A stretch of 64,000 nucleotides of DNA. Source: Bradyrhizobium japonicum USDA 6. Its GTDB lineage: Bacteria > Pseudomonadota > Alphaproteobacteria > Rhizobiales > Xanthobacteraceae. The position numbers were made by a program, and so were the translations under genes. Below the pieces are notes generated by a model. The model saw only the letters and a list, made by a program, of their open reading frames with translations, was not told the origin of the DNA and did no database searches. Of the stretch, positions 26,028-33,521 are shown in pieces. Numbering within the stretch: position 1 is the first letter of the stretch; every line of letters starts with the position of its first letter. Location: positions 5,062,001-5,126,000 of the forward strand of contig NC_017249.1 in assembly GCF_000284375.1 (NCBI RefSeq). Direction: 5' to 3'.

Positions 26028-26936
26028 TCAGGCGTCCGTCCGATTGCGCCAGGGGAAGAGGTTGGCGGGGAAGTCGGCGGCCGGCTTGCGCGGGCGATGC
26101 GGCGGTGGCGGCACCGGACGTGCACCGGGCTCCGAGACGATCACCTTGCGGTAGAGGTGCCAGGTGGCATGGCCGAGCAGGGGGATCACCACGGCAAGGC
26201 CAAGGAACGCCGGAATCGTACCGAGCGCCAGCAGCACCGCCACGATCAGGCCCCAGGCCGCCATCGGCACCGGGTTCTTGGCGACGACGCGCAGCGACGT
26301 CACCATCGCCTCGAACGCGCCGGCATGGCGGTCGAGCATCAAGGGGAACGACACGGCGCTGATGCAGAGCGCGGCAAGCGCAAACAGGAAGCCGGTGCCG
26401 CAGCCGACCACGATCAGCCACCAGCCTTGCTGGGTCGTCAGCACGCGCGTCATGAAATCAGAGATCCCGGTCGCGCCCTCATAGCCGAACGCCGCGATAT
26501 AGATCGCCTGAGCGGTCGCAACCCAGGTCACGAACAGAGCGAGCAGCAGCGTGCCGAGACCGAGCATGGCGCCGAACGAAGGCGAGCGCAGCACCTCCAT
26601 GGCATCCCAGGCGCTGGCCTCCTCATAACGTTCGCGCCGGCTGGAGAGCTCATAGAGACCGAGCGCGGCGAACGGACCGATCAGCGCGAAGCCCGCGGCC
26701 AGCGGGAACAACAGCGGCAACACCGAATAGCCCATCACCACGCGGGCGAGCACGAGGCCCAGTACCGGATAGATCACGCAGAGGATGATGGCGTGGCTCG
26801 GCACCGCCTTGAAATCTTCCCAGCCGCGCCTGAGCGCGTCGTGCAGATCGGACACTTGGATGGTTCGGATCACCGGTCCAGCCGCATCCGCGGTCTGGGC
26901 CACAGTGGGGACATTGCCCGGGTAGAGTGTGGCCAT
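26028..26936 (-). CDS. DUF2189 integral membrane protein
   Basis: 302 residues from ATG 26936, preceded by AAGGGAG; the frame stays open upstream but without a start site. About six membrane helices after an N-terminal cytoplasmic segment (VIRTIQVSDLHDALRRGWEDFKAVP), and a Pro/Arg-rich C-terminal tail. The DUF2189 family is common in alphaproteobacteria and its function is unknown. Confidence 0.85.
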   Translation of the reverse strand: MATLYPGNVPTVAQTADAAGPVIRTIQVSDLHDALRRGWEDFKAVPSHAIILCVIYPVLGLVLARVVMGYSVLPLLFPLAAGFALIGPFAALGLYELSSRRERYEEASAWDAMEVLRSPSFGAMLGLGTLLLALFVTWVATAQAIYIAAFGYEGATGISDFMTRVLTTQQGWWLIVVGCGTGFLFALAALCISAVSFPLMLDRHAGAFEAMVTSLRVVAKNPVPMAAWGLIVAVLLALGTIPAFLGLAVVIPLLGHATWHLYRKVIVSEPGARPVPPPPHRPRKPAADFPANLFPWRNRTDA

Positions 26937-27268
26937 GGTCGCTAGCTCCCTTGCCAAGCGGCCGAATTCGGCGCCGACAACGGCGCAAGCGGCCGCTTTT
27001 CTGAGTTTCGCGATTCCGGCCAGACGCGAATTCCGGACGTCATCGCGAGCTGAAAGTGGAGCGTACGCCCATTTCCGAGTCCTGTCCCACACGCTTGGTT
27101 GAGATTCGATGCCGCACCGCAACCTCAACGATGTCATTCGGTCGTCATTTCGCCGCAGATAAGCTGATGCTGGTTGTCGGTTCGCAGAACTTCGCGGGCG
27201 TAACGCAGTAACTTCGTCTATAAGTGGCACTCAAGGCCCTTCCAACGGATCCTTTTCGGGGAGAAGAC
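26937..27268. other. divergent intergenic region
   Basis: About 330 bases between the divergent DUF2189 and DUF3597 genes. Both promoters should lie here. I see no RNA gene, repeat or strong operator palindrome. Confidence 0.4.
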
Positions 27269-27667
27269 ATGAGCATTTTCGGGAAAATCATGGGCGCGAT
27301 CTTCGGCAGCCATCCGGCTTCCGCCGCACCCGCAGGTGGCGCACCCTCGGGTAGCGCGCCCGCCAGCGCCGCGCCGGGCGGATCGGCGCCTGCTGCCGCG
27401 CCGACGGCAACCGTGGACGTTGCGGCCATCGTCGACAAGCTGGTCGCTGCCCAGAAGGAGAAGCTGGAATGGCGCACCTCGATCGTCGACCTCATGAAGG
27501 CGCTCGACATCGACTCCAGCCTTGCCGCGCGCAAGGACCTCGCCAAGGAACTCGGCTACAGCGGTGACATGAACGACTCGGCGAGCATGAACGTCTGGCT
27601 GCACAAGCAGGTGATGTCCAAGCTCGCCGCAAATGGCGGCAAGCTGCCGCCGGAGATCAAGCACTGA
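27269..27667 (+). CDS. DUF3597 domain protein
   Basis: 132 residues. ATG 27269 follows GGGGAGAAG. It begins MSIFGKIMGAIFG, has an Ala/Gly/Pro/Ser-rich flexible linker at about 15-48, then a compact helical domain (VDVAAIVDKLVA, SIVDLMKALDIDSSL, RKDLAKELGYSGD) resembling the structured part of DUF3597. Cytoplasmic, function unknown. Followed by a good intrinsic terminator. Confidence 0.87.
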   Translation: MSIFGKIMGAIFGSHPASAAPAGGAPSGSAPASAAPGGSAPAAAPTATVDVAAIVDKLVAAQKEKLEWRTSIVDLMKALDIDSSLAARKDLAKELGYSGDMNDSASMNVWLHKQVMSKLAANGGKLPPEIKH

Positions 27668-27690
27668 CCGATTGGTGGTCGTAAGCCAGG

Positions 27691-27718
27691 GGGGCCTGCG
27701 ATCTCGCGGGCCCCTTTT
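27691..27718 (+). terminator. intrinsic terminator of the DUF3597 gene
   Basis: A 10-bp stem (GGGGCCTGCG / CGCGGGCCCC, one G-T wobble) with loop ATCT is followed directly by TTTT. Confidence 0.8.
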
Positions 27719-27722
27719 GCAT

Positions 27723-27992
27723 TCAGGCGACGAGGTCTGCTTCCTCCGGATGCCTGTCGAGATAGTCGACGACGAAGCCGCAGCCGGCGATCACCTTCTT
27801 GCCGTCACGGCGGATCAAGTCCAGCGCGCCCTTGACCAGCTCGGATGCAATGCCACGGCCGCGTAGCGCGCGCGGCGTCTCGGTATGGGTGATGATCACG
27901 GCCGACGGCGTCAGCCGGTAATTGGCGAAGGCGATTTCGTTGCCCGCATCGAGCTCGAAGCGACTCCTGTCCTTGTTGTCCCGTACCGCCAT
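27723..27992 (-). CDS. small GNAT-type N-acetyltransferase
   Basis: 89-residue minimal GNAT fold protein of the kind that contains only the acetyl-CoA binding half. RALRGRGIASELVKGAL is the pyrophosphate-binding loop, and VIAGCGFVVDYLDRHPE the C-terminal part. It is a paralog of the 91-residue protein at 29071-29346, about 1.1 kb away. Acceptor substrate unknown. Confidence 0.88.
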   Translation of the reverse strand: MAVRDNKDRSRFELDAGNEIAFANYRLTPSAVIITHTETPRALRGRGIASELVKGALDLIRRDGKKVIAGCGFVVDYLDRHPEEADLVA

Positions 27993-28096
27993 GCCAGATC
28001 CCTTCGAAGCGCTGCGTGTTCTCTGATCTAGGCGCCTGAACCGGCCCTTGCCAAGGTGCGACCAAGGGAGGTTGCCGCAGGGGAGATATCCGCAAA

Positions 28097-28452
28097 ATGC
28101 GTGTCCCGTTCAGCCTCATTGCGCTGCTCGCGGCGCTCGCCTCGACCGGGCCGCCGCCGACTACGGCGAGGCGATCCGCCTCGCGCCGACCGACGCGCGC
28201 GGCTGGCGCAATCGCGGCATGATCCGGCTCTATCGGGGCGACAACAAGGGCGGCCTCGCCGACTACGACAAGGCGCTGCAGTACGATCCCTCCGACGTGT
28301 TCTCCTGGAACAACCGCGGCCAGGCCAGGCTGCGCCTCGGCGACAGGCAGGGCGCGATTGCCGATTTCCGGAAGGCGCTCGAATTGCGTCCAGGCCTGCC
28401 GTCCGCCCATGATGCACTGCAGAAGCTCGGAGCGCTCACGCGAGAGCCATAA
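28097..28452 (+). pseudogene. truncated, frame-broken TPR protein gene
   Basis: ATG 28097 with AGGGGAG upstream opens a signal peptide (RVPFSLIALLAALAS) that soon leaves frame and stops near 28220. From about 28140 another frame encodes TPR repeats: AAADYGEAIRLAPTDARGW, GLADYDKALQYDPSD, AIADFRKALELRPG. Exported TPR proteins normally have a longer N-terminal part, which is missing. The arrangement looks like an internal deletion joining the signal peptide to the last repeats out of frame. Confidence 0.65.
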
Positions 28453-28622
28453 TTGGCTCGCTGTTTCGCTTGCAAAAAACGCTGGTCAGTCTTGCAATCG
28501 TGCACCGGTTCCCCAAGTGTTGTTTCAGGACATACGCTCGAATGCGGCCGGCAAGGTCGCTAGACGTTCGGAGTGTTATGGTTGCCAGCCGCCGACGTAT
28601 GCCTCTCTTGTAGGAGGGTACG

Positions 28623-29021
28623 ATGTCGGACTTTAGTTTCTTCAAGACTCATCGAACGTGGGAAGATTGGTGCGGGATGCTGCTCGGCGCGCTGATTGTC
28701 GCGTCGCCGTGGTTCCCCATCCAGGATCACGCGCCGGTCATCGAACGCCAGGTGATGGTCCTGAACACTGTCGCAATCGGCCTCGTCGTATTCGGCCTCA
28801 GCCAGCTCGAATATGTCGCGTTGCAGCGCTGGCAGGAGGTGGCAACGATCGTGGTCGGGCTCTGGCTCATCGTCTCGCCCTATGTGTTCGGTTATTCCGG
28901 CGAAGGTTTTCTCCGGATCTACCATACCAGTCTGGGAGCGGTGGCGGTGATCCTCGGCGTGCTCCAGCTGTGGCAGGACTGGGATCTGAGTGACCAGGAT
29001 ATGCTGAAGCATGGGCAATAG
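28623..29021 (+). CDS. SPW-repeat membrane protein
   Basis: 132 residues, start preceded by AGGAGGG. Four membrane helices as two copies of the SPW unit: GALIVASPWF near residue 22 and LWLIVSPYVFGYSG near residue 80. Inner-membrane protein of unknown function, often found among stress genes. The C-terminus is acidic and hydrophilic. Confidence 0.87.
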   Translation: MSDFSFFKTHRTWEDWCGMLLGALIVASPWFPIQDHAPVIERQVMVLNTVAIGLVVFGLSQLEYVALQRWQEVATIVVGLWLIVSPYVFGYSGEGFLRIYHTSLGAVAVILGVLQLWQDWDLSDQDMLKHGQ

Positions 29022-29070
29022 GCGGTGGATTTGAGCAGGCCCGCCGCATGCACGGTGGGCCTGCGCCCGC

Positions 29071-29346
29071 TTAACTCTTCACCAAATCCGCATACTCCGG
29101 ATGTTTCTCGATCCACGCCTTCACGAACGGACATTGCGGGATCAGTTTCAAGCCGGCCGCGCGGACCTGATCGAGCGCGCCTTGCACCAGCTTCGAGCCG
29201 ACGCCCTTGCCACCGAGCTCCTTCGGCACGTCGGTATGCTCGAAGGTGATGACGTCGCCGTCGAGCTTGTAGTGTTCGGTCGCGAGATGGCCCTCCACCT
29301 CCAGCTCGAAGCGATGATCGGCCTTGTTATCGATGACGTCGCTCAT
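29071..29346 (-). CDS. small GNAT-type N-acetyltransferase (paralog)
   Basis: 91 residues with the acetyl-CoA loop LGGKGVGSKLVQGALDQVR and the tail IPQCPFVKAWIEKHPEYADL. Same minimal GNAT architecture as the 89-residue protein at 27723. It lies 11 bases downstream of the DUF3828-like gene and probably shares its transcript. Confidence 0.88.
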   Translation of the reverse strand: MSDVIDNKADHRFELEVEGHLATEHYKLDGDVITFEHTDVPKELGGKGVGSKLVQGALDQVRAAGLKLIPQCPFVKAWIEKHPEYADLVKS

Positions 29347-29357
29347 GGTATCTCCCG

Positions 29358-29873
29358 TCAGGTCTTCAACGAGTCCGTCAGCATCTTGCGGATCGACCAG
29401 GCCTCGCCGTCGGACGAGCTCTTGATGTCGTCGATCCGCCAGCTATTGGCCTCGCGCACGAAGTCATAACGCACGATCAGGTCGGCGGGTTTGCGGTCGT
29501 TGCGGTGGCCGGTGATGGTCACCGCGATCGTCGCCTTGTCGGCCTCCACCTTTTCCGCGTCAACCTTGAAGGATTTCACATCCGGTTCCTGCGAGTTGGT
29601 GACGGGATCGAAATCGACCGGCCCGACATCGCCCTTCGGCGTATGCGCATCCGCCTTGGCCCACAGCGCGACCAGCGCCCTGGAGAGATATTTTGTTTTG
29701 GCCGCCTTGTTCTCGATGACGAAGGCGCCGCCGCCATCGCCTTTGCCCTTGGCTGCGCGCGTGTAGATGGCGGTCAGGATCGCGACGGGGTCGCTGGAGG
29801 CAGGCATCACGGCGAGTGCCGGGGAGGCGGTGGCAAGCAGAGAGGCGGCGACGAAGGTCCGACGGGTGAGCAT
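29358..29873 (-). CDS. exported DUF3828-like protein
   Basis: 171 residues. The N-terminus LTRRTFVAASLLATASPALA has paired arginines and may use the Tat route. The mature domain (VAILTAIYTRAAKG, KYLSRALVALWAKADA, DFDPVTNSQEPDVKSF, NSWRIDDIKS) resembles DUF3828/NTF2-like periplasmic proteins. Function unknown. First gene of a pair with the small GNAT. Confidence 0.75.
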   Translation of the reverse strand: MLTRRTFVAASLLATASPALAVMPASSDPVAILTAIYTRAAKGKGDGGGAFVIENKAAKTKYLSRALVALWAKADAHTPKGDVGPVDFDPVTNSQEPDVKSFKVDAEKVEADKATIAVTITGHRNDRKPADLIVRYDFVREANSWRIDDIKSSSDGEAWSIRKMLTDSLKT

Positions 29874-29965
29874 GAAATGTCCCTGAGATAATGACGTGCG
29901 ACTGCAGGGCCGGAGCGGCCGGCGTCAGCGCGTATCTCTGTAGACCTATGGAGCGGCCGCTCGGT

Positions 29966-30328
29966 TCAATCGGTCGCTTTGGCGAGCCTGGAATCTTCAG
30001 ATTGCGGCTGCGGGCGGAGGCAACCCTGGCAGATGACGAGGGAGCGGGTGACCTTGGCGTCCTGCTCGGCCTCGATGCCGTCCTGGGCCTGCCACCATTC
30101 CTTCGAATAGGGCTGAAGTCCGGCCTGCGACCTGTTGCGCTCGGAGCCGGCGTCGGCGCGGGTGGCACGCGGAGCGCCGGAACGTGGCTGGTTGGGATCC
30201 TCGCCGGCGCCGTCCCATGCATAGCGCGCAGGCTTGAAAGCGGGGTCGGCGGAGAGGTGCGCCTGAGGCGCCACGGCACATCCGGCGAGCGCCAGCGACA
30301 ACAGGAGGAAGGCGGGCGCTTTGACCAT
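29966..30328 (-). CDS. small lipoprotein, hypothetical
   Basis: 120 residues from ATG 30328; longer in-frame extension is rejected because the signal peptide starts here. Lipobox LAGC follows a hydrophobic stretch (FLLLSLALAGC), so it should be lipid-anchored. The mature part is Pro/Arg/Gln rich with YSKEWWQAQDGIEAEQD and a late CQGC motif. No family recognised. Weak ribosome site. Confidence 0.65.
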   Translation of the reverse strand: MVKAPAFLLLSLALAGCAVAPQAHLSADPAFKPARYAWDGAGEDPNQPRSGAPRATRADAGSERNRSQAGLQPYSKEWWQAQDGIEAEQDAKVTRSLVICQGCLRPQPQSEDSRLAKATD

Positions 30329-30422
30329 GATGCGGCACTCTGTACGCGAGAACTGGCCGAGGTTGCGCTGATCATGTTTAAAATTCCCTGAACGATTGCC
30401 GCTGCGCCGGCGACAAACGCGA

Positions 30423-30922
30423 ATGCCATATCTGATCCTCCTGTTCACACTGCTCGCCACCGCTGCGCGCGCCGATGATGCAAGACCGTTCAATCCGGCC
30501 GACTATCCGCCCGGCGTGCAGAAGGCGCTGCGCTACGCCAATGAGGAATGCGACAGCCAGGACGGTGGCCAGGTGAGCTTCGCGCCTGACACCGTGCGCA
30601 AGATCGACCTGACCGGCGACGGCCGCGAGGATTACATCGTCGATTTCCGCGACACCAAATGCGGCGCGCGCGAGACACCACCTATTGCGGAACCGGCGGC
30701 TGCGTCATGAACGTCCTGGTGACTCTGCCCGATGGCAGCCTGCGCCCCGTGTTCGACGGCTATGTCCGCAGCTACAGGATCTTGCCGCCGGCGATGAAGC
30801 GTGGCGCGGCGCGCACCATTCGCTTCGATCTGCACGGCAGCTATTGCGGCGGTTTCGGTGCGCAGGCCTGCTGGAAGGAGAAGGCCATCACGGCGACGCC
30901 GTTTGCGTTCAAGCAGCCGTAG
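30423..30922 (+). pseudogene. small secreted protein gene broken by a -1 frameshift
   Basis: From ATG 30423 the frame gives a signal peptide (PYLILLFTLLATAARA) and a domain with DLTGDGREDYIVDF. At about 30665-30680 the protein continues in another frame: TTYCGTGGCVMNVLV, YVRSYRI, FDLHGSYCGGFGAQAC, to the stop at 30922. Together they make one roughly 165-residue exported protein with Cys pairs. The shift equals one missing base in or near the GCGCGCGCG run. Real mutation and sequence error are both possible. Confidence 0.75.
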
Positions 30923-31027
30923 GGCAGATGCGCGGCCGGCGGCCTTGCTAGGTCGCGTTCGATGGCGATAAATGGGCTGCAAGGAGCGGGCAGCTCGTGC
31001 GCCGTCCGCCGTCGAAGAGGAAGCCCG

Positions 31028-32635
31028 ATGCAGCCCCTGCGCATGTCCCGCCGCGTCATGAATCTCGCTCACATGCTGACCCAGAATGCGCGGCGGCATG
31101 GGTCGCGTCCCGGTTTCGTCTGGGGGGACAAATCCTGGACCTGGCGCGAGATCGATGCGCAGGTCTCGGCGCTGGCGGCCGCACTCGCCGCGCGCGGCAT
31201 CGCCAAGGGCGACCGCATCCTCGTCCATTCCAAGAACGGCGACGAGATGTTCCTCTCGATGTTCGCCGCGTTTCGGCTCGGTGCGGTCTGGGTGCCCACC
31301 AATTTCCGCCTGATGCCGGATGAGGTCACCTATCTTGCGCAGGCCTCCGGCGCGAAGGCGTTCCTGTGCCACGTCGATTTTCCCGAGCACGCTGCAGCCG
31401 TGAAGGGCGGTGCGCTGGAGTTCACCTGGAGCGTCGACGGCAGGGGCTCGTTCGGCGAGCGCTCGGTGGCGGAAGCCATCGCCTCGCAGGTCGGTGCAAG
31501 CGTTGCGAACGTCGCCGTCGAGCACGACGATCCCTGCTGGTTCTTCTTCACCTCCGGCACCACCGGCCGCTCCAAGGCCGCGGTGCTGACCCACGGCCAG
31601 ATGGGTTTTGTCGTCACCAACCATCTCGCCGATCTCACCCCCGGCGTCACGGAAGCGGATGCGTCGCTGGTGGTGGCGCCGCTGTCGCATGGCGCCGGCG
31701 TGCATCAGCTGGTGCAGACCGCCCGCGGCGTGTGCACCGTGCTGCTGCCGACGGAGAAATTCGACATCGACGAGGCGTTCCGCCTGATCGAGGCGCATCG
31801 GGTCAGCAATCTCTTCACGGTGCCGACGATCCTGAAGATGATGGTCGAGCATCCCGCCGCCGACAAATACGACCATTCCTCGCTGCGTCACGTGATCTAT
31901 GCCGGCGCGCCGATGTACCGCGAGGACCAGAAGGCCGCGCTGAAGAAGCTCGGCAAGATCATCGTGCAGTATTTCGGCCTCGGCGAGGTCACCGGCAACA
32001 TCACCGTGCTGCCGGCGGCGCTGCATGATCCCGAGGACGGGCCCTATGCGAAGATCGGCACCTGCGGCTTCGAGCGCACGGCCATGCAGGTCTCGATCCA
32101 GGACGACGAGGGCCGCGAGCTGGACGCCAACCAGAGCGGCGAGATCTGCGTGATCGGGCCCGCCGTGCTTGCCGGCTACTACGACAACCCCGAGGCCAAT
32201 GCGAAGGCGTTCCGCAACGGCTGGTTCCGCACCGGCGACCTCGGCCACATGGACGAGGAGGGGTTCGTCTACATCACGGGACGGGCCTCCGACATGTACA
32301 TCTCTGGGGGCTCCAATATCTATCCGCGCGAGATCGAGGAGAAGATCTTGACGCATCCCGCGGTCGGCGAGGTCGCGGTGCTCGGCGTGCCCGATGCGAC
32401 GTGGGGTGAGGTCGGCGTCGCCGTCTGCGTCGCGCGCGAAGGCGAGAAGCCGGTGAGCGAAGCCGAGATGGCGGCGTTCCTCCTGCCGAAGGTGCCACGC
32501 TACAAGATGCCGAAGCGGTTCTTCTTCTGGGAAGCCTTGCCGAAGTCCGGCTACGGCAAGATCCCGAAGCGCATGGTGCGCGATGAGCTCGAGGCGCGCG
32601 GACTGCTCGATCTCGACAACAAGCAGGCGGGCTGA
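31028..32635 (+). CDS. AMP-forming acyl-CoA synthetase
   Basis: 535-residue ligase activating a carboxylic acid to acyl-AMP then acyl-CoA. ATG 31028 is preceded by GAGGAAG; an upstream in-frame ATG at 30962 is less likely. The nucleotide loop is FFTSGTTGRSKAAVLTH, then YFGLGEVTGN and GWFRTGDLGH, the hinge ITGRASDMYISGGSNIYP, and the C-terminal catalytic lysine in SGYGKIPKR. Chain-length preference unknown. Nine bases before a DUF296 gene, probably one operon. Confidence 0.9.
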   Translation: MQPLRMSRRVMNLAHMLTQNARRHGSRPGFVWGDKSWTWREIDAQVSALAAALAARGIAKGDRILVHSKNGDEMFLSMFAAFRLGAVWVPTNFRLMPDEVTYLAQASGAKAFLCHVDFPEHAAAVKGGALEFTWSVDGRGSFGERSVAEAIASQVGASVANVAVEHDDPCWFFFTSGTTGRSKAAVLTHGQMGFVVTNHLADLTPGVTEADASLVVAPLSHGAGVHQLVQTARGVCTVLLPTEKFDIDEAFRLIEAHRVSNLFTVPTILKMMVEHPAADKYDHSSLRHVIYAGAPMYREDQKAALKKLGKIIVQYFGLGEVTGNITVLPAALHDPEDGPYAKIGTCGFERTAMQVSIQDDEGRELDANQSGEICVIGPAVLAGYYDNPEANAKAFRNGWFRTGDLGHMDEEGFVYITGRASDMYISGGSNIYPREIEEKILTHPAVGEVAVLGVPDATWGEVGVAVCVAREGEKPVSEAEMAAFLLPKVPRYKMPKRFFFWEALPKSGYGKIPKRMVRDELEARGLLDLDNKQAG

Positions 32636-32644
32636 GCATACGCG

Positions 32645-33505
32645 ATGCGCAGTATCAAGCAACCGGGCGCGCCTGTCCCCGAACGCATCCAATGGGTCGA
32701 GGCGCGGGGGCGCGCGTTCTCGTTCGGGCTCGAAGCTGGCCTGCCTCTGCTCGAAGCCGCGCGGCGTGGTTTTGCGGCGGAGGGGTTTGCCAGTGGCGTG
32801 CTGAACTTTGGCAGCGCGGCGCTCGGACCATTCGCATACGTGATGCCGGCGCTGTCGAAGACAGGTGAGAACGCAGCCTTCTACAGTGACACTTTTCGCC
32901 CCAGCGGCGTGACGCGCACGAAACTCGTCCGCATGACGCTCGGCATGCGCGACGGCGCGCCGTTCTTTCATTGCCACGGGCTCTGGACGGAGGCGGACGG
33001 CAAGGCAAGCGGCGGCCACATGCTGCCGGACGAGACTGTTGTCGCCGAGCCGTTCGAGGTCGAAGCGTTCGGCATCGACGGTGCCATGTTCACCGCGGAG
33101 CCCGATCCCGAGACCAATTTCAAGCTGTTCGGACCGGTGCCCGCTGCGAGCACCGGCGCGCGTACGACAAGCCGCGCCTTCGCGCTGCGGCTGCGGCCCA
33201 ACCAGGATTTTGCCGGCTGCCTCGAAGCGTTCTGCCGCGCGCATGGCATCGCGCGTGCGAAGATCCACGGCGGCGTCGGCTCGACCATCGGCGCGCGCTT
33301 CACCCATGGTGGCGTGACCGAGCCGTTCGCGACCGAGCTCGCAATAACGGCCGGTGCGATCGCGCCTGGCCCTTCTGACGGGCTGGAAGCCACGCTCGAT
33401 GTTGCACTGATCGACTACACCGGGGGCATCGCCGAAGGCCGTCTGGTCCGCGGCGATAATCCCGTGCTGATGACGATGGAGCTGGTGCTCGAGGTGTTGG
33501 GCTAG
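32645..33505 (+). CDS. DUF296/PPC-domain protein
   Basis: 286 residues with apparently two PPC-type modules. The first contains FHCHGLW, then GGHMLPDETVV, matching the conserved His-rich PPC pattern; the second contains AKIHGGVGSTIGARFTHGG. In plants and archaea PPC domains trimerise and can bind DNA or small ligands; in bacteria beside acyl-CoA synthetases the role is unknown. Codirectional and nearly abutting the synthetase, so a linked metabolic role is likely. Confidence 0.8.
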   Translation: MRSIKQPGAPVPERIQWVEARGRAFSFGLEAGLPLLEAARRGFAAEGFASGVLNFGSAALGPFAYVMPALSKTGENAAFYSDTFRPSGVTRTKLVRMTLGMRDGAPFFHCHGLWTEADGKASGGHMLPDETVVAEPFEVEAFGIDGAMFTAEPDPETNFKLFGPVPAASTGARTTSRAFALRLRPNQDFAGCLEAFCRAHGIARAKIHGGVGSTIGARFTHGGVTEPFATELAITAGAIAPGPSDGLEATLDVALIDYTGGIAEGRLVRGDNPVLMTMELVLEVLG

Positions 33506-33521
33506 TATCGGCGAGCGATCA

